Assembly (NCBI GenBank): GCA_025084515.1
Contig: JAJAGP010000049.1
Location: forward strand, 868,001-932,000
Source: Ancistrus triradiatus
Lineage: Eukaryota; Chordata; Actinopteri; Siluriformes; Loricariidae
DNA: 64,000 nucleotides
Direction: 5' to 3'
A program made the position numbers and the translations under genes. Shown here one piece after another: positions 46,411 through 58,156 of the stretch. Within the stretch, counting starts at the first letter, position 1; each line of letters opens with the position of its first letter. The notes beneath the pieces were generated by a model, which ran no database searches, was not told where the DNA came from, and saw nothing but the letters and a program-made list of their open reading frames with translations.

Positions 46411-47430
46411 AACAGGGTCGAGAAGAGGGGGTAAGAACTAAATGGGACACCACATTTTATGTTCATGTTTATAGGAGTTGCAACTTCACAACTACAGTTT
46501 TGAATCTGCAAAAAAATCAATGATGAATGTCATAAATAAGTTTTATTAAAGTGTATTTTGCACAGAGTTAACTTCATTTACAAGATCAATACAGCATGCA
46601 ATTTGCAATGCACACCTTTATTGATATATTATATTCTTATATACACACACACACACTAAATGGTTATATAACTTGTGCAGTAGTGTGGTAGCAATTAGCA
46701 ATTGATGTATTTAATATTAGGAAACAAGTCTCCAAGGCGCATAACACATTCTCAACAGATTTAAAACAAATCAATAACTAAGAGCCACAAGAATACATTC
46801 GCAGGCATGGGCTGCATTTGAATTCATGAAAGTACAAAAGCAGAGGCAAAGGTGGTTTGTGTACAAAGGTTATTACTGATTTACAAGCTGTGCCAAACAC
46901 CTCCAGACTTCCCACTGCAGATTTGCTACACAATGCACTGAAGAGATACTGATGAGCAGGAAATTACGACGCCTAAGCGCACTTCGAATGAGATGGATGC
47001 GAGCCAAGACAATTGCGAAAAGGAGAAATGAACAGGAACGGGACGGGACTATGAATTTATTTGAGCTCCACAAACATAAATAGTGGAGTTCAGAAGTTGC
47101 AAAACGATTTGTACTTTCTATGATGATCATTGTTATGGCAAAATGATACAACACTGTAAATCTGAAATGTTTATAATTAATAATATAAGACGTTTCTGGT
47201 TTGTTAGTTGTTGGACTAGACCCTAGGGTCCGTGCCTCAGGCAAAGGGGTGCCAAACAGGAATAGTGAGGCTTTGTCTGCTCTGAGGTGCTCTGAGTTTG
47301 TCAAAATGTGCAACTCAGACACTCATACTGGCGGTTCAAAAGAATTTAGGTTGGGAACCACTAGATTAGATTATGAGCTAAGAATATGTATTTTAGAATT
47401 CGTACCATTGCGTATTCATAATTTAGTGAT
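46411..47430. other. unassigned sequence, no gene seen
   Basis: A 149-codon minus-strand frame (46873-47322) has hydrophobic patches but mixed, non-coding-like composition and no domain. It also overlaps a plus-strand frame. I do not call it a gene. A short (CA)n tract lies near 46641. Confidence 0.35.
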
Positions 47431-47433
47431 CAA

Positions 47434-47590
47434 TATTAATAATAAAAAATAATAAGAATAATAATAAGAAGAAGAAGAATAACAACAATAACAATAAAAT
47501 TAATATTATTATGAATAATAATAATAATAATAATAATAAGAAGAAGAAGAATAACAACAATAACAATAAAATTAATATTATTATGAATAA

Positions 47591-47621
<31 letters not shown>

Positions 47622-47665
47622 AAGAATAACAACAATAACAATAAAATTTATATTATTATGAATAA

Positions 47666-47696
<31 letters not shown>

Positions 47697-47896
47697 AATA
47701 ACAACAATAACAATAAAATTAATATTATTATGAATAATAATAATAATAAGAAGAAGAAGAAGAAGAAGAAGAAGAATAACAACAATAACAATAAAATTAA
47801 TATTATTATGAATAATAATAATAATAATAATAAGAAGAAGAAGAAGAAGAAGAAGAATAACAACAATAACAATAAAATTAATATTATTATGAATAA

Positions 47897-47927
<31 letters not shown>

Positions 47928-47930
47928 AAT
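47434..47930. repeat. compound AAT/AAG array with a 42-bp core, six modules
   Basis: A core starting AATAACAACAATAACAATAA and ending TTATTATGAATAA occurs at 47479, 47550, 47625, 47697, 47775 and 47856. It is unchanged apart from one substitution in the third copy. Between cores lie (AAT)n and (AAG)n runs of different length, so the module spacing varies from 71 to 81 bp. The whole is in triplets, giving a long asparagine/lysine open frame on one strand and leucine/isoleucine/phenylalanine frames on the other. None is a gene. Confidence 0.93.
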
Positions 47931-48675
47931 AGTCATTTATTTACTGACATTTTTAAAAATCATTAAGCCAATAATTAAGGCAATTAAGTCACTCAATGTT
48001 TACAAATTATGCATGCATTAAACCTGGCACATTTGTTTGCAAAGTTCTTTCCTGCAGAGCTTCTATAAAGGTTGTATCATGTTCTTTTTGCACGGAGTAC
48101 CTAAAACGTTTCAATAATACTGTAGATTTAAACAGCCTAAAATGTAATTAGTTACACTGAATAACACAACAGTATGCCGTTTTATTTAAAGCGAAAAGTC
48201 AATTAATTAAACAAGGACAAAAACTATAAAAAGGACTAAAACTATGTGTGACCTGATGTGAGGGACACATTAGAAGGCCCAATAACTGTAAAAAACGTCC
48301 CTCCATAACAGCCCGCGAGGGTAAAACTGCAGCGGTTGTTGTTTTCTGGCTCCATAAAAGCCAAATGTCCTTCAGATGAATGTTCGGGCCTAATTACACT
48401 AAGCCAGATCCTGTTTCTCCGTCAACAGAAAGGAGACAATTGATTTAGACGACATCGCCCATTTTTCAGGAGAGGGAGACCCATTAAGACCATCCATTTA
48501 GCTCCTAATAAAGTGCGCTGATATTTTCAAGGTGGCAGCCGATTGGTCAGAAAGCAAATATAATGACTTAATAAATATCCTTCACCACCTCGGCAGCATA
48601 TTATTTATTATTCATGAGGATTTTCTGCATGTACTGAAAAATGCCTGTGCTGCAGTGCTATATAGAAAATGTTGC
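47931..48675. other. unassigned; candidate conserved non-coding block inside
   Basis: 48420-48640 is repeat-free. It carries ACAATTGATTTAGACGACAT, GATTGGTCAG (a CCAAT-box-like core), AATGACTTAATAAATATCC and TTATTATTCATGAGGATTTT. The density of such motifs resembles developmental enhancers. No gene is seen. Confidence 0.25.
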
Positions 48676-48805
48676 AGTTGAGGTGCTGAACTGTTGATGT
48701 TGAAGGTCATGTCCTACCTTCACCAAGCTACCCTGGGGCAAGGCCCTTAACCTTTAATTGCTTGGCTGAATTTGTGGTGCCAGGTTCAAGTGAAGGCACA
48801 AGTGA
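48676..48805 (+). mobile_element. SINE family 1, degraded copy
   Basis: GTTGCAGTTGAGGTGCTGAA, then CACCAAGCTACCCTGGGGCA, AGGCCCTTAACCTTTAATTG and CTTGG match the SINE body. The tail is rearranged, with a duplicated AAGTGAAGGCA. Confidence 0.6.
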
Positions 48806-51250
48806 AGGCAAGCACCCTTATTCAGAATGAATCACAACTACAATGGTCAGTAGTAGAAGTAATAAAAACTCACTGACTTCCATTGACTGGTGCTTGGTTG
48901 CCATACCAAATGAAATTCTCCTTTTTTTTTTTTTACCAAATTTACCACTACTGGTGTCCTTCTTCTGACCCATTTTACTGCTATTCAGTACTCAACAGTT
49001 GATGTTCCAGATTTAGGAACAAAATCCTCCAGAACACAGGCAGTGCCCTGAGTTCACCAATAGAGTAAGTGTTTTGATTTTACGTTTTACATTCAATCCA
49101 TGACTCACTAAATTACATGAGTTTTTTCAACACTTTATTATAAAATAAGCTTTGTCTTAATGATTTTGGCCAACTGTAGATTAATGTAAGTGTTAATGTG
49201 TAATCGGCTTTGCTATGATTCAGCACAGACTATATTAAACCATTTGTGATTAACTTATGATGGATTTGTTGAACATGTCCCCATCATAAACCAGGGAGCA
49301 CCTGCACAGTACAACTCCATTAATACATATAATGCCTTATGCAGGGGGGATTTTCTGGGGGTCTGGAACAGATTCATTCAATTTACATTATTCTTATGGA
49401 AAGAAATTGCCCTTTACTCATTGTTTTTGGTTCTTGACAAACCTTGTGGAACAAATTAACAATGGTGGTACCACTGTACCTGTACCTGCCATTCAGAAAT
49501 CTGCATGTTGTTTGCTAATGCTATAGCTAAAGAAATGTTACCTTGATGGACAATGAGTGAGTTTTTAACATAAACGAGTCTTGGGTGTGTTCACCTCGTT
49601 TTTAAATCTGTTTATGTCTTAGACTATATGGATAAGACCTTGATTTTTAAAAGGTTTTCAGCAGCTTTGGGTTTATTCTGCAGTTCAGAATTTATTATTT
49701 ATAAGAAAAATCGAAACTTTCTTGATGCTCTTCAAATTCTTTAACTTTTTGTCACTATAGAACCTCAAAACGATTGAATGCCATGCAAGAACGCTTTATA
49801 GGTGAATTTTGTCACAAAGATTTTCTCTGTGACTGCTGTAAGCTGAAATCTGTAGCTCCAATAGAACTGAGGTCGTGCAGGACCTTGTGCTCTATACCCC
49901 TAAATAACCCTTAAATAAAGACACATTCTGAGCTTAATTTCTATCCAGTAGTGGGAGCAATGCCGACCCTCTCTTCCCTACTCCCTGAAAATTCATCCCC
50001 TAATCCTAAGGTCTACGTTTGTACCTGTTATTGACATTTAACAATAAGGCACTGCTATTTGTGGAGGGTCTTGTCCAGAGAGCTTAAACCATAAATAATC
50101 TAAATGAATCGATCCTGTCCGGGCCGTGTTACATTTGTGATGGATAGCGCCATCGCAGCTCTTGCAGGTAATGTGCCTGATATAATGAATGTACTTGTTG
50201 TTTAAAGCCCTCTGGGTATTTGTCCCAGTGATTGCTTTTTATCAGAGTACATGCATATGACACTGAATGCAGATTTCATGTATAATGTATGGCAATCTGT
50301 AGAACCTTGATTTTTATGGAACTAGTGACTGCGAGAGGCTAAAGAGATTCAGTACGACCTTTCATCGATAGTACAGAAAGGTTTAAAGTTAAAAGGTTTT
50401 GGAAAACGGGGCGAAAATCAGTTTGCTTCCATTGTTATGTATGTTTGAAATGTCCTGCAATGTCATTTTCTGGTTGTATTCTAATAAAGAGACCTGACCT
50501 AAGACTTTTGCACAGTACTTTATATGAGGCATTTTAAATTTGCAAACAGATTGCTTTTAATTGTACGCTGATGTTATAAAGTTGCAATAGATGGAGTTAC
50601 AGATTTACGAAATACAACTACTTGTTTTGACTATACACCACCGGTCGCTATGATATTAAATCCACTAGAGATACAACTAAAATATAGCTATATTTAGCTA
50701 CATGTACCCTACTGCTAACAAAAACAAGCATTTCAATGCTGAGGATTTGTTGCAAAAGCTTTATGTTTGCTGTTAATATTTCAGCTTGTTTCCTGCAGGG
50801 GTTAACTTCTAATCATTGATCAAAAAAGCTCATTTGAATGGTGCCCACATTTCTGCAGAATATTACCTATAATTCATCTTCGTAACTTTGTGACATCATC
50901 AAATTGAACGTAAACTGTCTTAAAACGTAAAAGACAAGGGTCCAAGAATGACAAGGGTCCTAGAACAGAACCATGTGGGACACCATTTTGCACTCTTTTT
51001 AGTCTCTGTCCTCTATTAATGCTACCAAATTAGCAAGGTGTCATGAAATAAACTCTGAAACAGATCTAAAACAAATATACCATGTTTTGCAGCCCATCAT
51101 TTGAGATTATCATCTTATTATGCAATAATTTAACCATTTTTTAGACATGTTACTAATACTAAGTTTTTGTTTTTTTATATTTATCCGCTTTTGAAGCATT
51201 TATAAAACATGTTCAAAGGTGAAATGTCTTAATAAGATTACTTAGAGATA
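48806..51250. other. unassigned sequence; solo Tc1-type terminus at 50.5 kb
   Basis: CCTAAGACTTTTGCACAGTA at 50498-50517 is the terminal motif of the short element at 13.96 kb, standing alone. An 11-T tract lies near 48920. No gene or RNA was recognised. Confidence 0.4.
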
Positions 51251-52223
51251 CAGTGGGGCGAAAAAGTATTTAGTCAGTCACTGATTGTGCAAGTTCTCCT
51301 ACTTAGAAAGATGAGAGAGGTCTGTAATTTTCATCATAGCTACACTTCAACTATGAGAGACAAAATGAGACAAAAAAATCCAGGAAATCACATTGTAGAA
51401 TTTTTAAAGAATTCAATGGTGGAAAATAAGTATTTGGTCACCCACAAACAAGCAAGATTTCTGGCTCTCACAGACCTGTAACTTCTTCTTTAAGAAGCTC
51501 TTCTGTTCTCCACTCGTTACCTGTATTAATGGCACCTGTTTGACCTCGTTATCTGTATAAAAGACACCTGTCCACATCCTCAAACAGTCAGACTCCAAAC
51601 TCAACCATGGCCAAGACCAAAGAGCTGTCGAAGGACACCAGGACGACTGATCCGTGTTAAGGGAAGAATGAACGTGGCCATGTATGGTGAGATTTTAAGC
51701 CAAAACCTCCTTCCATCAGTGAGAGCATTGAAGATGGAACGTGGCTGGGTCTTCCAGCATGACAATGATCCCAAACACACCGCTCGGGCAACAAAGGAGT
51801 GGCTCCGTAAAAAGCATTTCAAGGTCCTGGAGTGGCCTAGCCAGTCTCCAGACCTCAACCCCTTAGACAATTTGTGGAGGGAGTTGAAAGTCCGTGTTGC
51901 CCCAAAACATCACTGCTCTAGAGGAGATCTGCATGGAGGAATGGGACAGAATACCAGCTACAGTGTGTGCCAACCTGGTGAAGGAAACGTTTGACCTCAA
52001 AGTATTGAGTTGAATTTTTGTTATTGACCAAATACTTATTTTCCACCATAATTGACAATTAAATTCTTTAAAAATCCTACAATGTGATTTCCTGGATATT
52101 TTTTCTCATTTTGTCTCTCATAGTTGAAGTGTACCTATGATGAAAATTACAGACCTCTCTCATCCTTCTAAGTAGGAGAACTTGCACAATCAGTGGCTGA
52201 CCAAATACTTTTTTGCCCCACTG
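51251..52223 (+). mobile_element. Tc1 transposon with intact ends, copy 2, internally deleted
   Basis: It begins CAGTGGGGCGAAAAAGTATT at 51251 and ends with the inverted complement at 52223. TA lies on both sides (51249-51250 and 52224-52225). Terminal repeats of about 160-200 bp match those of the 41947-42804 copy. At 973 bp it is non-autonomous. The 5' leader and the start codon region (51500-51642) are present, followed by a deletion junction into the second half of the transposase gene. Confidence 0.94.
51607..52013 (+). pseudogene. Tc1 transposase, start plus C-terminal half
   Basis: ATG at 51607 opens the usual M-A-K-T-K-E-L-S start but runs to a stop within 18 codons because of the deletion. 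The second frame (from 51668) carries the second catalytic aspartate in VFQHDNDPKHTA (residue 32). At the third catalytic position it has PDLNPLDNLW, with aspartate (residue 67) where this family normally has glutamate. A further frameshift near 51900 separates off the C-terminal stretch (ITALEEICMEEW). DNA-binding domains and the first aspartate are lost. Confidence 0.88.
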
Positions 52224-52934
52224 TATGTTAGAGATATGTAAAAATGACCTAAGAATAGGTAGAAACACTTTAAATAACGGTATAATAATGTAATTTTTTG
52301 AAACTCTATAATAACATGTGAGATGTTTCCAGTTGCTAAGCTATTTATTTGCAATTCTGGACTATGTTATGCCACTGTGCAGCTCTAAGCAGTTGTTATG
52401 GTGTTAACAAGCACTAGAAAGAGAAACATATTATTCCTCTGAGGCAAAGCATCATCTTTGTATTTCTGCTGTCTAATGGATCTCCGCCTGGCCTATTACC
52501 ACACTGCAGGAGTAAAAACCGAGGCAGCACTGAACCGTCCTACCAGCCGCCCTCATTCCCAGTCCCGCTGCTGCTTTACACTCGGCTTGGTCCAACACGG
52601 AGGTCATTACAATTCAGCTCTTCTCTGAAAGCTCAAGTTGTGAAATTGAATCAGCAGTCAACCAAGATTTCATCCTGTAATACCATATGGTGAAGCAGTG
52701 GAGCTCAGGATACTGATATGATTACGTCTTCATTTATTCTTCCTGTACACTTACATTTAGGCATTTGGCAGATGCTCGTATCCTGATTGACTAGAGACTA
52801 ATGCAGCCTGGAGTGGTGTAATCATAAACTGAGAACTTCGGTGCTTAATATACTGTATCGTCACAGAAGTTCACCAATTAAGATCACCATCTGATCAACA
52901 GCCTTTTGCTTTGATGGCTAAGGTCTTAAAAATA
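52224..52934. other. unassigned sequence with a SINE tail
   Basis: CTTACATTTAGGCATTTGGC at 52750, then AGATGCTCGTATCC, is the reversed 3' tail of SINE family 1. The rest is unassigned. 52440-52640 is repeat-free. Confidence 0.4.
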
Positions 52935-53995
52935 CATTCACTGACAAAAAAATAAGGCACCCAGAAAGAAATGTCGACTTGCTACAAAACTCGGCATGCA
53001 GTTACGTCTTACGTCTCAGGCAGATATGTAAATGATTACAGGTGTGTCTAATTAGACACTGGGTCTTGTCACGGGAATGCGTAAAACTGATCCCCGCTGC
53101 TCTACAAAAGGCTCTTTTGGGTAGTGTACCTCTTGGAGAGAGATTGTTGACTGCTAGACAAGCCTCTGTGACACATTTGCCCACAGCTGGGCCTGTCGAT
53201 CCTTCACACTCACAGTTTGCTGAAGCTGGCGTCCCAGCTCGTCCATAAATGCTTGATTGGTGATAAATCTGGCAACCGGCAGGCCAAGGAATTGTTGCAA
53301 TTTGGTGGAGACAGTCCTGGAAAACCCTTGTTGTGCTTGGGTAAGCATTATCCTGATGAAAAATGCCAGTTGGAAGCCCTGGCATGAGAAGCAACACGTG
53401 GCCTCAGGATGTCCTGCACATATTGCTGAGTTGTTAGTGTCCCTCGTATCACTACTAGGGGTGACCAACTGTCATATGCGATGGCTCCCCAGATCATCAC
53501 ACCAGCAGTTGGGGCAGTGTGTTGCTCCACAACAAATTCAAAATTGGTGCGCTCCCCACAATTCGTCCAATCAGAACCTGAATTCATGGCTAAAGACGAT
53601 ACAGTCCCAGTCCGTAGCGGTCCAGGTTTCTCATTCACGACACACTGCCAACAAAGGCGACAGTGGCTGGCTGGCAATGGCAGGACACATAATGGGTGCC
53701 GAGACAACAAATTTCCTTCTGCTAAGTGCCTGGACTGTGCTCCCAACACCTCCTAACCATAAAATGACCATCCTGTTTCTGTCAGTCCAATGATGTGCCC
53801 CCTCTCAAAGTCTGTCAACTGGGCAAACTGTCTTCGAGTGCATCCTAGAGTCATGTCTAACAGTCAATGATCTCTCACCAAGAGGTACACTACCCAAAAG
53901 TAGCAACTGATAGTCTTTTTATGCAGTTCAGCCTGAGACAGAACTGCATGCCGAGTTTTGCAGCAATCTCACATTTCCGTCTGGGTTCGCCATTC
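52935..53995 (-). mobile_element. Tc1-like transposon relic with inverted repeats of about 220 bp
   Basis: The arms match in reverse at three levels. The outer motif CAGAAAGAAATGTCGACTTG lies opposite the right end near 53962-53985. The motif ACTCGGCATGCAGTT (52990) lies opposite AACTGCATGCCGAGT (53942). The inner GGGTAGTGTACCTCTTGG (53119) lies opposite 53880-53897. The element is about 1.06 kb, with transposase remnants on the minus strand. The right outermost bases are diverged, and no second TA could be fixed. Confidence 0.8.
53150..53750 (-). pseudogene. Tc1-like transposase relic in several frames
   Basis: Minus-strand frames contain MIWGAIAYDS and a QQYVQDILRP region (part of the catalytic fold). 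In another frame comes FHQDNA with the second aspartate (codon near 53350), and in a third DELGRQLQQ near the C-terminus. At least two frameshifts separate these pieces. At the third catalytic site the P-I-E-H motif is not recognisable (RFITNQAFMDELG). The N-terminal half is deleted. Inactive. Confidence 0.78.
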
Positions 53996-54009
53996 TATCT
54001 TAAACAGGT

Positions 54010-54393
54010 ACGTCCTTAGATTTTTGGAGAAGGATGCGAGACACTGACAAGCTTATTACACCACTAACATTCCCTAAGACTGAAGAACCAGAGTTGAAGA
54101 CCAAAGCTGTCACGCAGGCATTCTGAATCCCATTACGCCACCGAGACACCAGGACACCGAAGCACCGAGTTTTTAGAGAAGAACACACCAGATGCCCGAA
54201 GTTAAAAACCTGAGCTGGCATGAACGTGTGTAGGTTGAAACTCATTACACCACTGAGGCACAAGGACATGAAACTCATGCCAGGCACCTGCAGCTGAAGA
54301 CCTGAGCTGGTATGCAGCTCATTACAGCACTGAGACTCCAGGACTGAAGCACTAAGATCTCAGAGAAGAACATATCGGGTGTCAAAGACCTAG
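54010..54393. repeat. degenerate tandem repeat, about 80-110 bp unit, four to five copies
   Basis: A CTCATTACACCACTGAG-type motif occurs at 54051, 54129, 54241 and 54318. TTTTTAGAGAAGAACACACC-type blocks (54170, 54358, weaker at 54020) and ACCTGAGCTGG-type blocks (54209, 54300) lie between. The array starts directly after the Tc1-like relic. No coding potential and no known family. Confidence 0.7.
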
Positions 54394-56222
54394 GGTCTGA
54401 TTTACTGTATTACGAGACAGTATTACGAACATCACAGAAGATCAACCAGATGAAACAAATACTTAAGGAGTGAATTTTAAACAGTTTATATAGTTATAGA
54501 TTTGAGAGAATATACAAGTAGTGGGGGGGGACAAACAAATGAGTACTATTTACAATAGGACAGGTGCAAAACGGCAAACGGCATTTATAGCTTGGAACAA
54601 ATAAGTAACGGAAAGTCATCCTCACAAACATGAGTAGACCATAGTAGACCAACCAGTCTCTAAAAACATCAACCAAATTAGAACACACACACATTCATTC
54701 TTAAACTCTAACTCCTGCCTCTTCTCGTGGATCCGCAGTATTGACTATTATAATTTATTACAATTTTTAAGACCTCGGTTGCTAAAGCTAATGAAAGCGT
54801 GTTACACGATGCATACCTGTATAACTCTTTGCAGCTTAGAATTGGTGTTATTCCAGTGCCTAATGGAAATAGCAACTCATTAGGGTTATTAATCGAGCAT
54901 AATTACCAGATGCAAACCGCTGTGAAACAGTTGCACACATTCACAGTGTCATTTTTCATTATCAGATGGTCTTGCCAACTATAGAATCAGGTGAGAACCA
55001 AAGAATCCTATGTGCTGAATGGGGTTTGGTTTGGATTGCACCTAAACAGTTGGGGTAACCCACAATGTGGGCTTGAGAATAGAATAAGAAATCATTTTGA
55101 TCAATTGTCGAACAAGTTTTCTGCAAAAGTGGTTGCATAAAACTTACTGTCACTACATTAGATTTACTAACACGGTCACGAACAGCCAACATCAAAGCAA
55201 AGTGCCCAGTTTCCCATATATAATCAGAGCGTTTGACGGCACCCCTGTTGCTTGTCAGGACAAATAACTTTTCCATTGGTCAAAAAGTTGTTGCAATATG
55301 AGTGCGGTCCGGTTTGCTCCGATTACATTTGGCTGAGCTTTGATGTTGGTCTATTCACCAACGTGTAAGGAAATTCAATGTAGTGACTTGCCAGTTTAAT
55401 TACACAAGCAATAGCACCAAATGGAGCTTAGGGCTGCCTGGAAATGTCTCGACACTTGTGGCTCTAACATTATTAATGGCTACACATTCATTTTTATGCT
55501 AATTAGACAACTTTCCACACCTCAGCTTACCGGAAATGACACTTTTTTTCGCACAGCCATCGTCACTGCTGCCTTGCTCTACAATCAGTGTGTGAACCCA
55601 ATTCATATAGAGTATGGTGCAAATGTTTTAGGGCACCATTAGATTTGTTGTTTTAGCATAATAGCATATATGATTATACCCCCCATAAAAGTTAGTGTGT
55701 GAAATATGAAAATAATTGTTAGCATTATCATTTTTTAGGTCTGTCTTATAAGATTTGATGGACTGTAGGGTCAATTCAAACGTCTAACAGCACTAAAACA
55801 GAAATATCTGATACTTATCCATGTCCGCAAGGTTAAATGTGAACTGTATAGAGTCACAACAAATAGTCAATATTTGTAGTCTGTATTACTAAAGTCTTAA
55901 TTCCCTCTCATGTTTATTAATAATTAAGTTCACTGCCCCATTGGTTTGCAATATGATTTGTTTCTGCAGATTTATTAGGTCAATAACAAACCACAAACTA
56001 TAGTGAAGCATTACCGCGGGTTTAATGATCGTTTTGAATCCAGCTCAGGCTCTGCTTTCCAAACCGCAATGCAAGTTTCTTAGGAATGCCCTTTGGGTGC
56101 CCTTGTAAGGATTTGATGGAGGGTGAACTGTGTACTCTGTGCTAGGCATCATTTTTTAGTAACCTAATTAAAAGACCATGTTACAAGACAGCTGCTCATT
56201 ATTTTAGCAGGAAGTAGAATGA
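54394..56222. other. unassigned; candidate conserved blocks and a solo Tc1-type end
   Basis: 54790-54960 is repeat-free, with TCATTAGGGTTATTAATCGA and GCATAATTACCAGATGC. 55400-55560 has CATTATTAATGGCTAC and TATGCTAATTAGACAAC. A solo terminus related to the 13.96 kb element lies at 55618-55652 (GTGCAAATGTTTTAGGGCAC). No gene is recognised. Confidence 0.3.
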
Positions 56223-58115
56223 GACAGTAAAGGCTTGACAGACTGGTGCATTCATCTTTTAGGCACAAGAGCTACTTGGGTTACTTGTAGGCTCCGCATT
56301 ACCCACAATACAGTGTGTAAGTGATCACCTAATAAATCGGTTGTTGCCAATGATGAGAACGTGCTTAAGGCTCTGGACTACAAAGTTCAAATCCAAGCTC
56401 CGCCAAGATCGACTTGCAAATATGTACAAATAAAAGCAATAGGTTTTGTGTCATACCTGTTTCAAATCTAGCAGCGTTAAATATTCAGACGATTCCAAGG
56501 TATCTGCTTAGCCTCAGCGAAGCGGCTGAGGGCCACATTTAAATCTGACATTTAACTAACATTTAACATTTAATATGCTAATTTCCATGTCACCAACGAA
56601 TTTTTACGTCTTTATCTCAGTTTTCACACATGTCCTAGACAGAAAACGTCAGGAAGCTATTTCTATTACACAGTCTTGAATATCATGCGTCTAATTGACT
56701 GTGCTTTTCTATAATCATTGCAGAGGCCTTGAATATCTTCTTTTTGAAAAATACATGAAAGGGCTGGAGTAAACAGCAAGGTCTTAAAAATACAAGCCAA
56801 TTTGCATCACAGAAGCCCAGCACATTCATTTTCTCGCAGATTTGTTAATACTTAGCTTGTTCCATTGTTTAGGTACCAAATAATTACCAAACAATGCAAT
56901 TCAGTCTGATTTCTGGGCAAACGTTTCTGGAAGTGACACAGTAAAGGCTTGGCAGACTGGCACATCCATCTTTTAGGCACAAGAGCTACTTATTGGGTTA
57001 CTTATAGGCCCTGTTTTGCTGTTTCCTCATGAGGGTCTATGGAGGAAAGCCAGTTTCTCTGCAACTATCCAACCAATACGTTTTTGGCAATGATGAGAAA
57101 CTGGTTAAGGTTCTGGACTACATAGTTCAAATTCAGGCTAAACTTTTAATGTACAAATAAAATATAGTAGTGTTAAATACACTCCATGTCACCAGAGAAT
57201 GTTAGGAAGCTATTTCTATTACACATCTTGAATATAAGCATCTAACTAAGCATCTAGCATCTTGACTGTGGTTTACCGATAATCATTGCAGAGGCCTTGA
57301 CTATCTTCTTTATGAAAAACCCATGAAAGGTCTGGAGTAAACAGCAAGGTCTTGTAAATTTGCATCACAGAAGCATAGCACGTTCATTATCAACCTTTTC
57401 TGCAGCTATTTTAACACTTTGCTTGTTATATCATTCAGGTAATTACCAAATAATGCCATTCAGTCTGGTTTCTGGGCAAACTTTTCAGGACATTGAGACA
57501 GTAAAGGCTTGACAGACTGGCACATCCATCTTTTAGGCACAAGAGCTACTTATTGGGTTATTTATAGGCCCCGTATTGTTGTTTCCAAATGAGAGTCTAT
57601 GGAGGAAAGCAATACAGTTTCTGTGCGACTAATAATCCAACCAATATGTTTTTGGCAATGATGAGAACGTGGTTAAAGCTCTGGACTACAAAGTTCAAAT
57701 CTCAGCTAATTTTTTAATTTACAATAGGTTAATTTAAAAAGGTTTGATGACATACTGCTTTAAAATATAGCTAAATATAGTTAAATCCCATGTCACCAAA
57801 GACTTTTACGTCTTTATCTCAGTTTTCACACGTCCTAGACCGAAAAAGTCAGGAAGCTATTTCTACAGTCTTGAATATCATGCGTCTAATTGACTGTGCT
57901 TTACCTATAATCATTGCAGAGGCCTTGAATATCTTCTTTATAAAAAAATCCATTAAAGATCTGGACTAAACAACAAGGTCTTACAAATACAAGCCAATTT
58001 GCATCACAGAAGCCCAGCACATTCATTATCAACCTTTTTCTTCTTACCACTCAGCTTGTTCCATCATTCAGGTAATTACCACACAATGCCATTCAGGCTG
58101 ATTTCTGGGCAAACC
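56223..58115. repeat. three-copy tandem duplication, about 560-710 bp units
   Basis: Each unit opens with CAGTAAAGGCTTG(A/G)CAGACTGG (56226, 56941, 57501). It then has TCTTTTAGGCACAAGAGCTA, an internal SINE relic (GGACTACA(A/T)AGTTCAAAT), AAGCTATTTCTA, ATCATTGCAGAGGCCTTGA, AAACAGCAAGGTCTT and TTTCTGGGCAAAC. Units differ by indels, hence about 715, 560 and 610 bp. A SINE family 1 fragment lay in the ancestral unit before duplication. Confidence 0.88.
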
Positions 58116-58156
58116 GACAAGACTTTGGCAGCCTACAACAGACAACAGGAGTCAAT

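Noticed and set aside
46873..47322. 149-codon minus-strand open frame
   Set aside because: No domain, no consistent codon bias and overlap with a plus-strand frame. Length alone is not convincing in A+T-rich DNA of this size.
47436..47966. Asparagine/lysine-rich (plus) and leucine/isoleucine/phenylalanine-rich (minus) open frames of 150-166 codons
   Set aside because: They are translations of AAT/AAG triplet repeats with no unique sequence.
53257..53793. 178-codon plus-strand open frame
   Set aside because: It is antisense to the Tc1-like transposase remnant, whose QDNA and MIWGA motifs lie on the minus strand.
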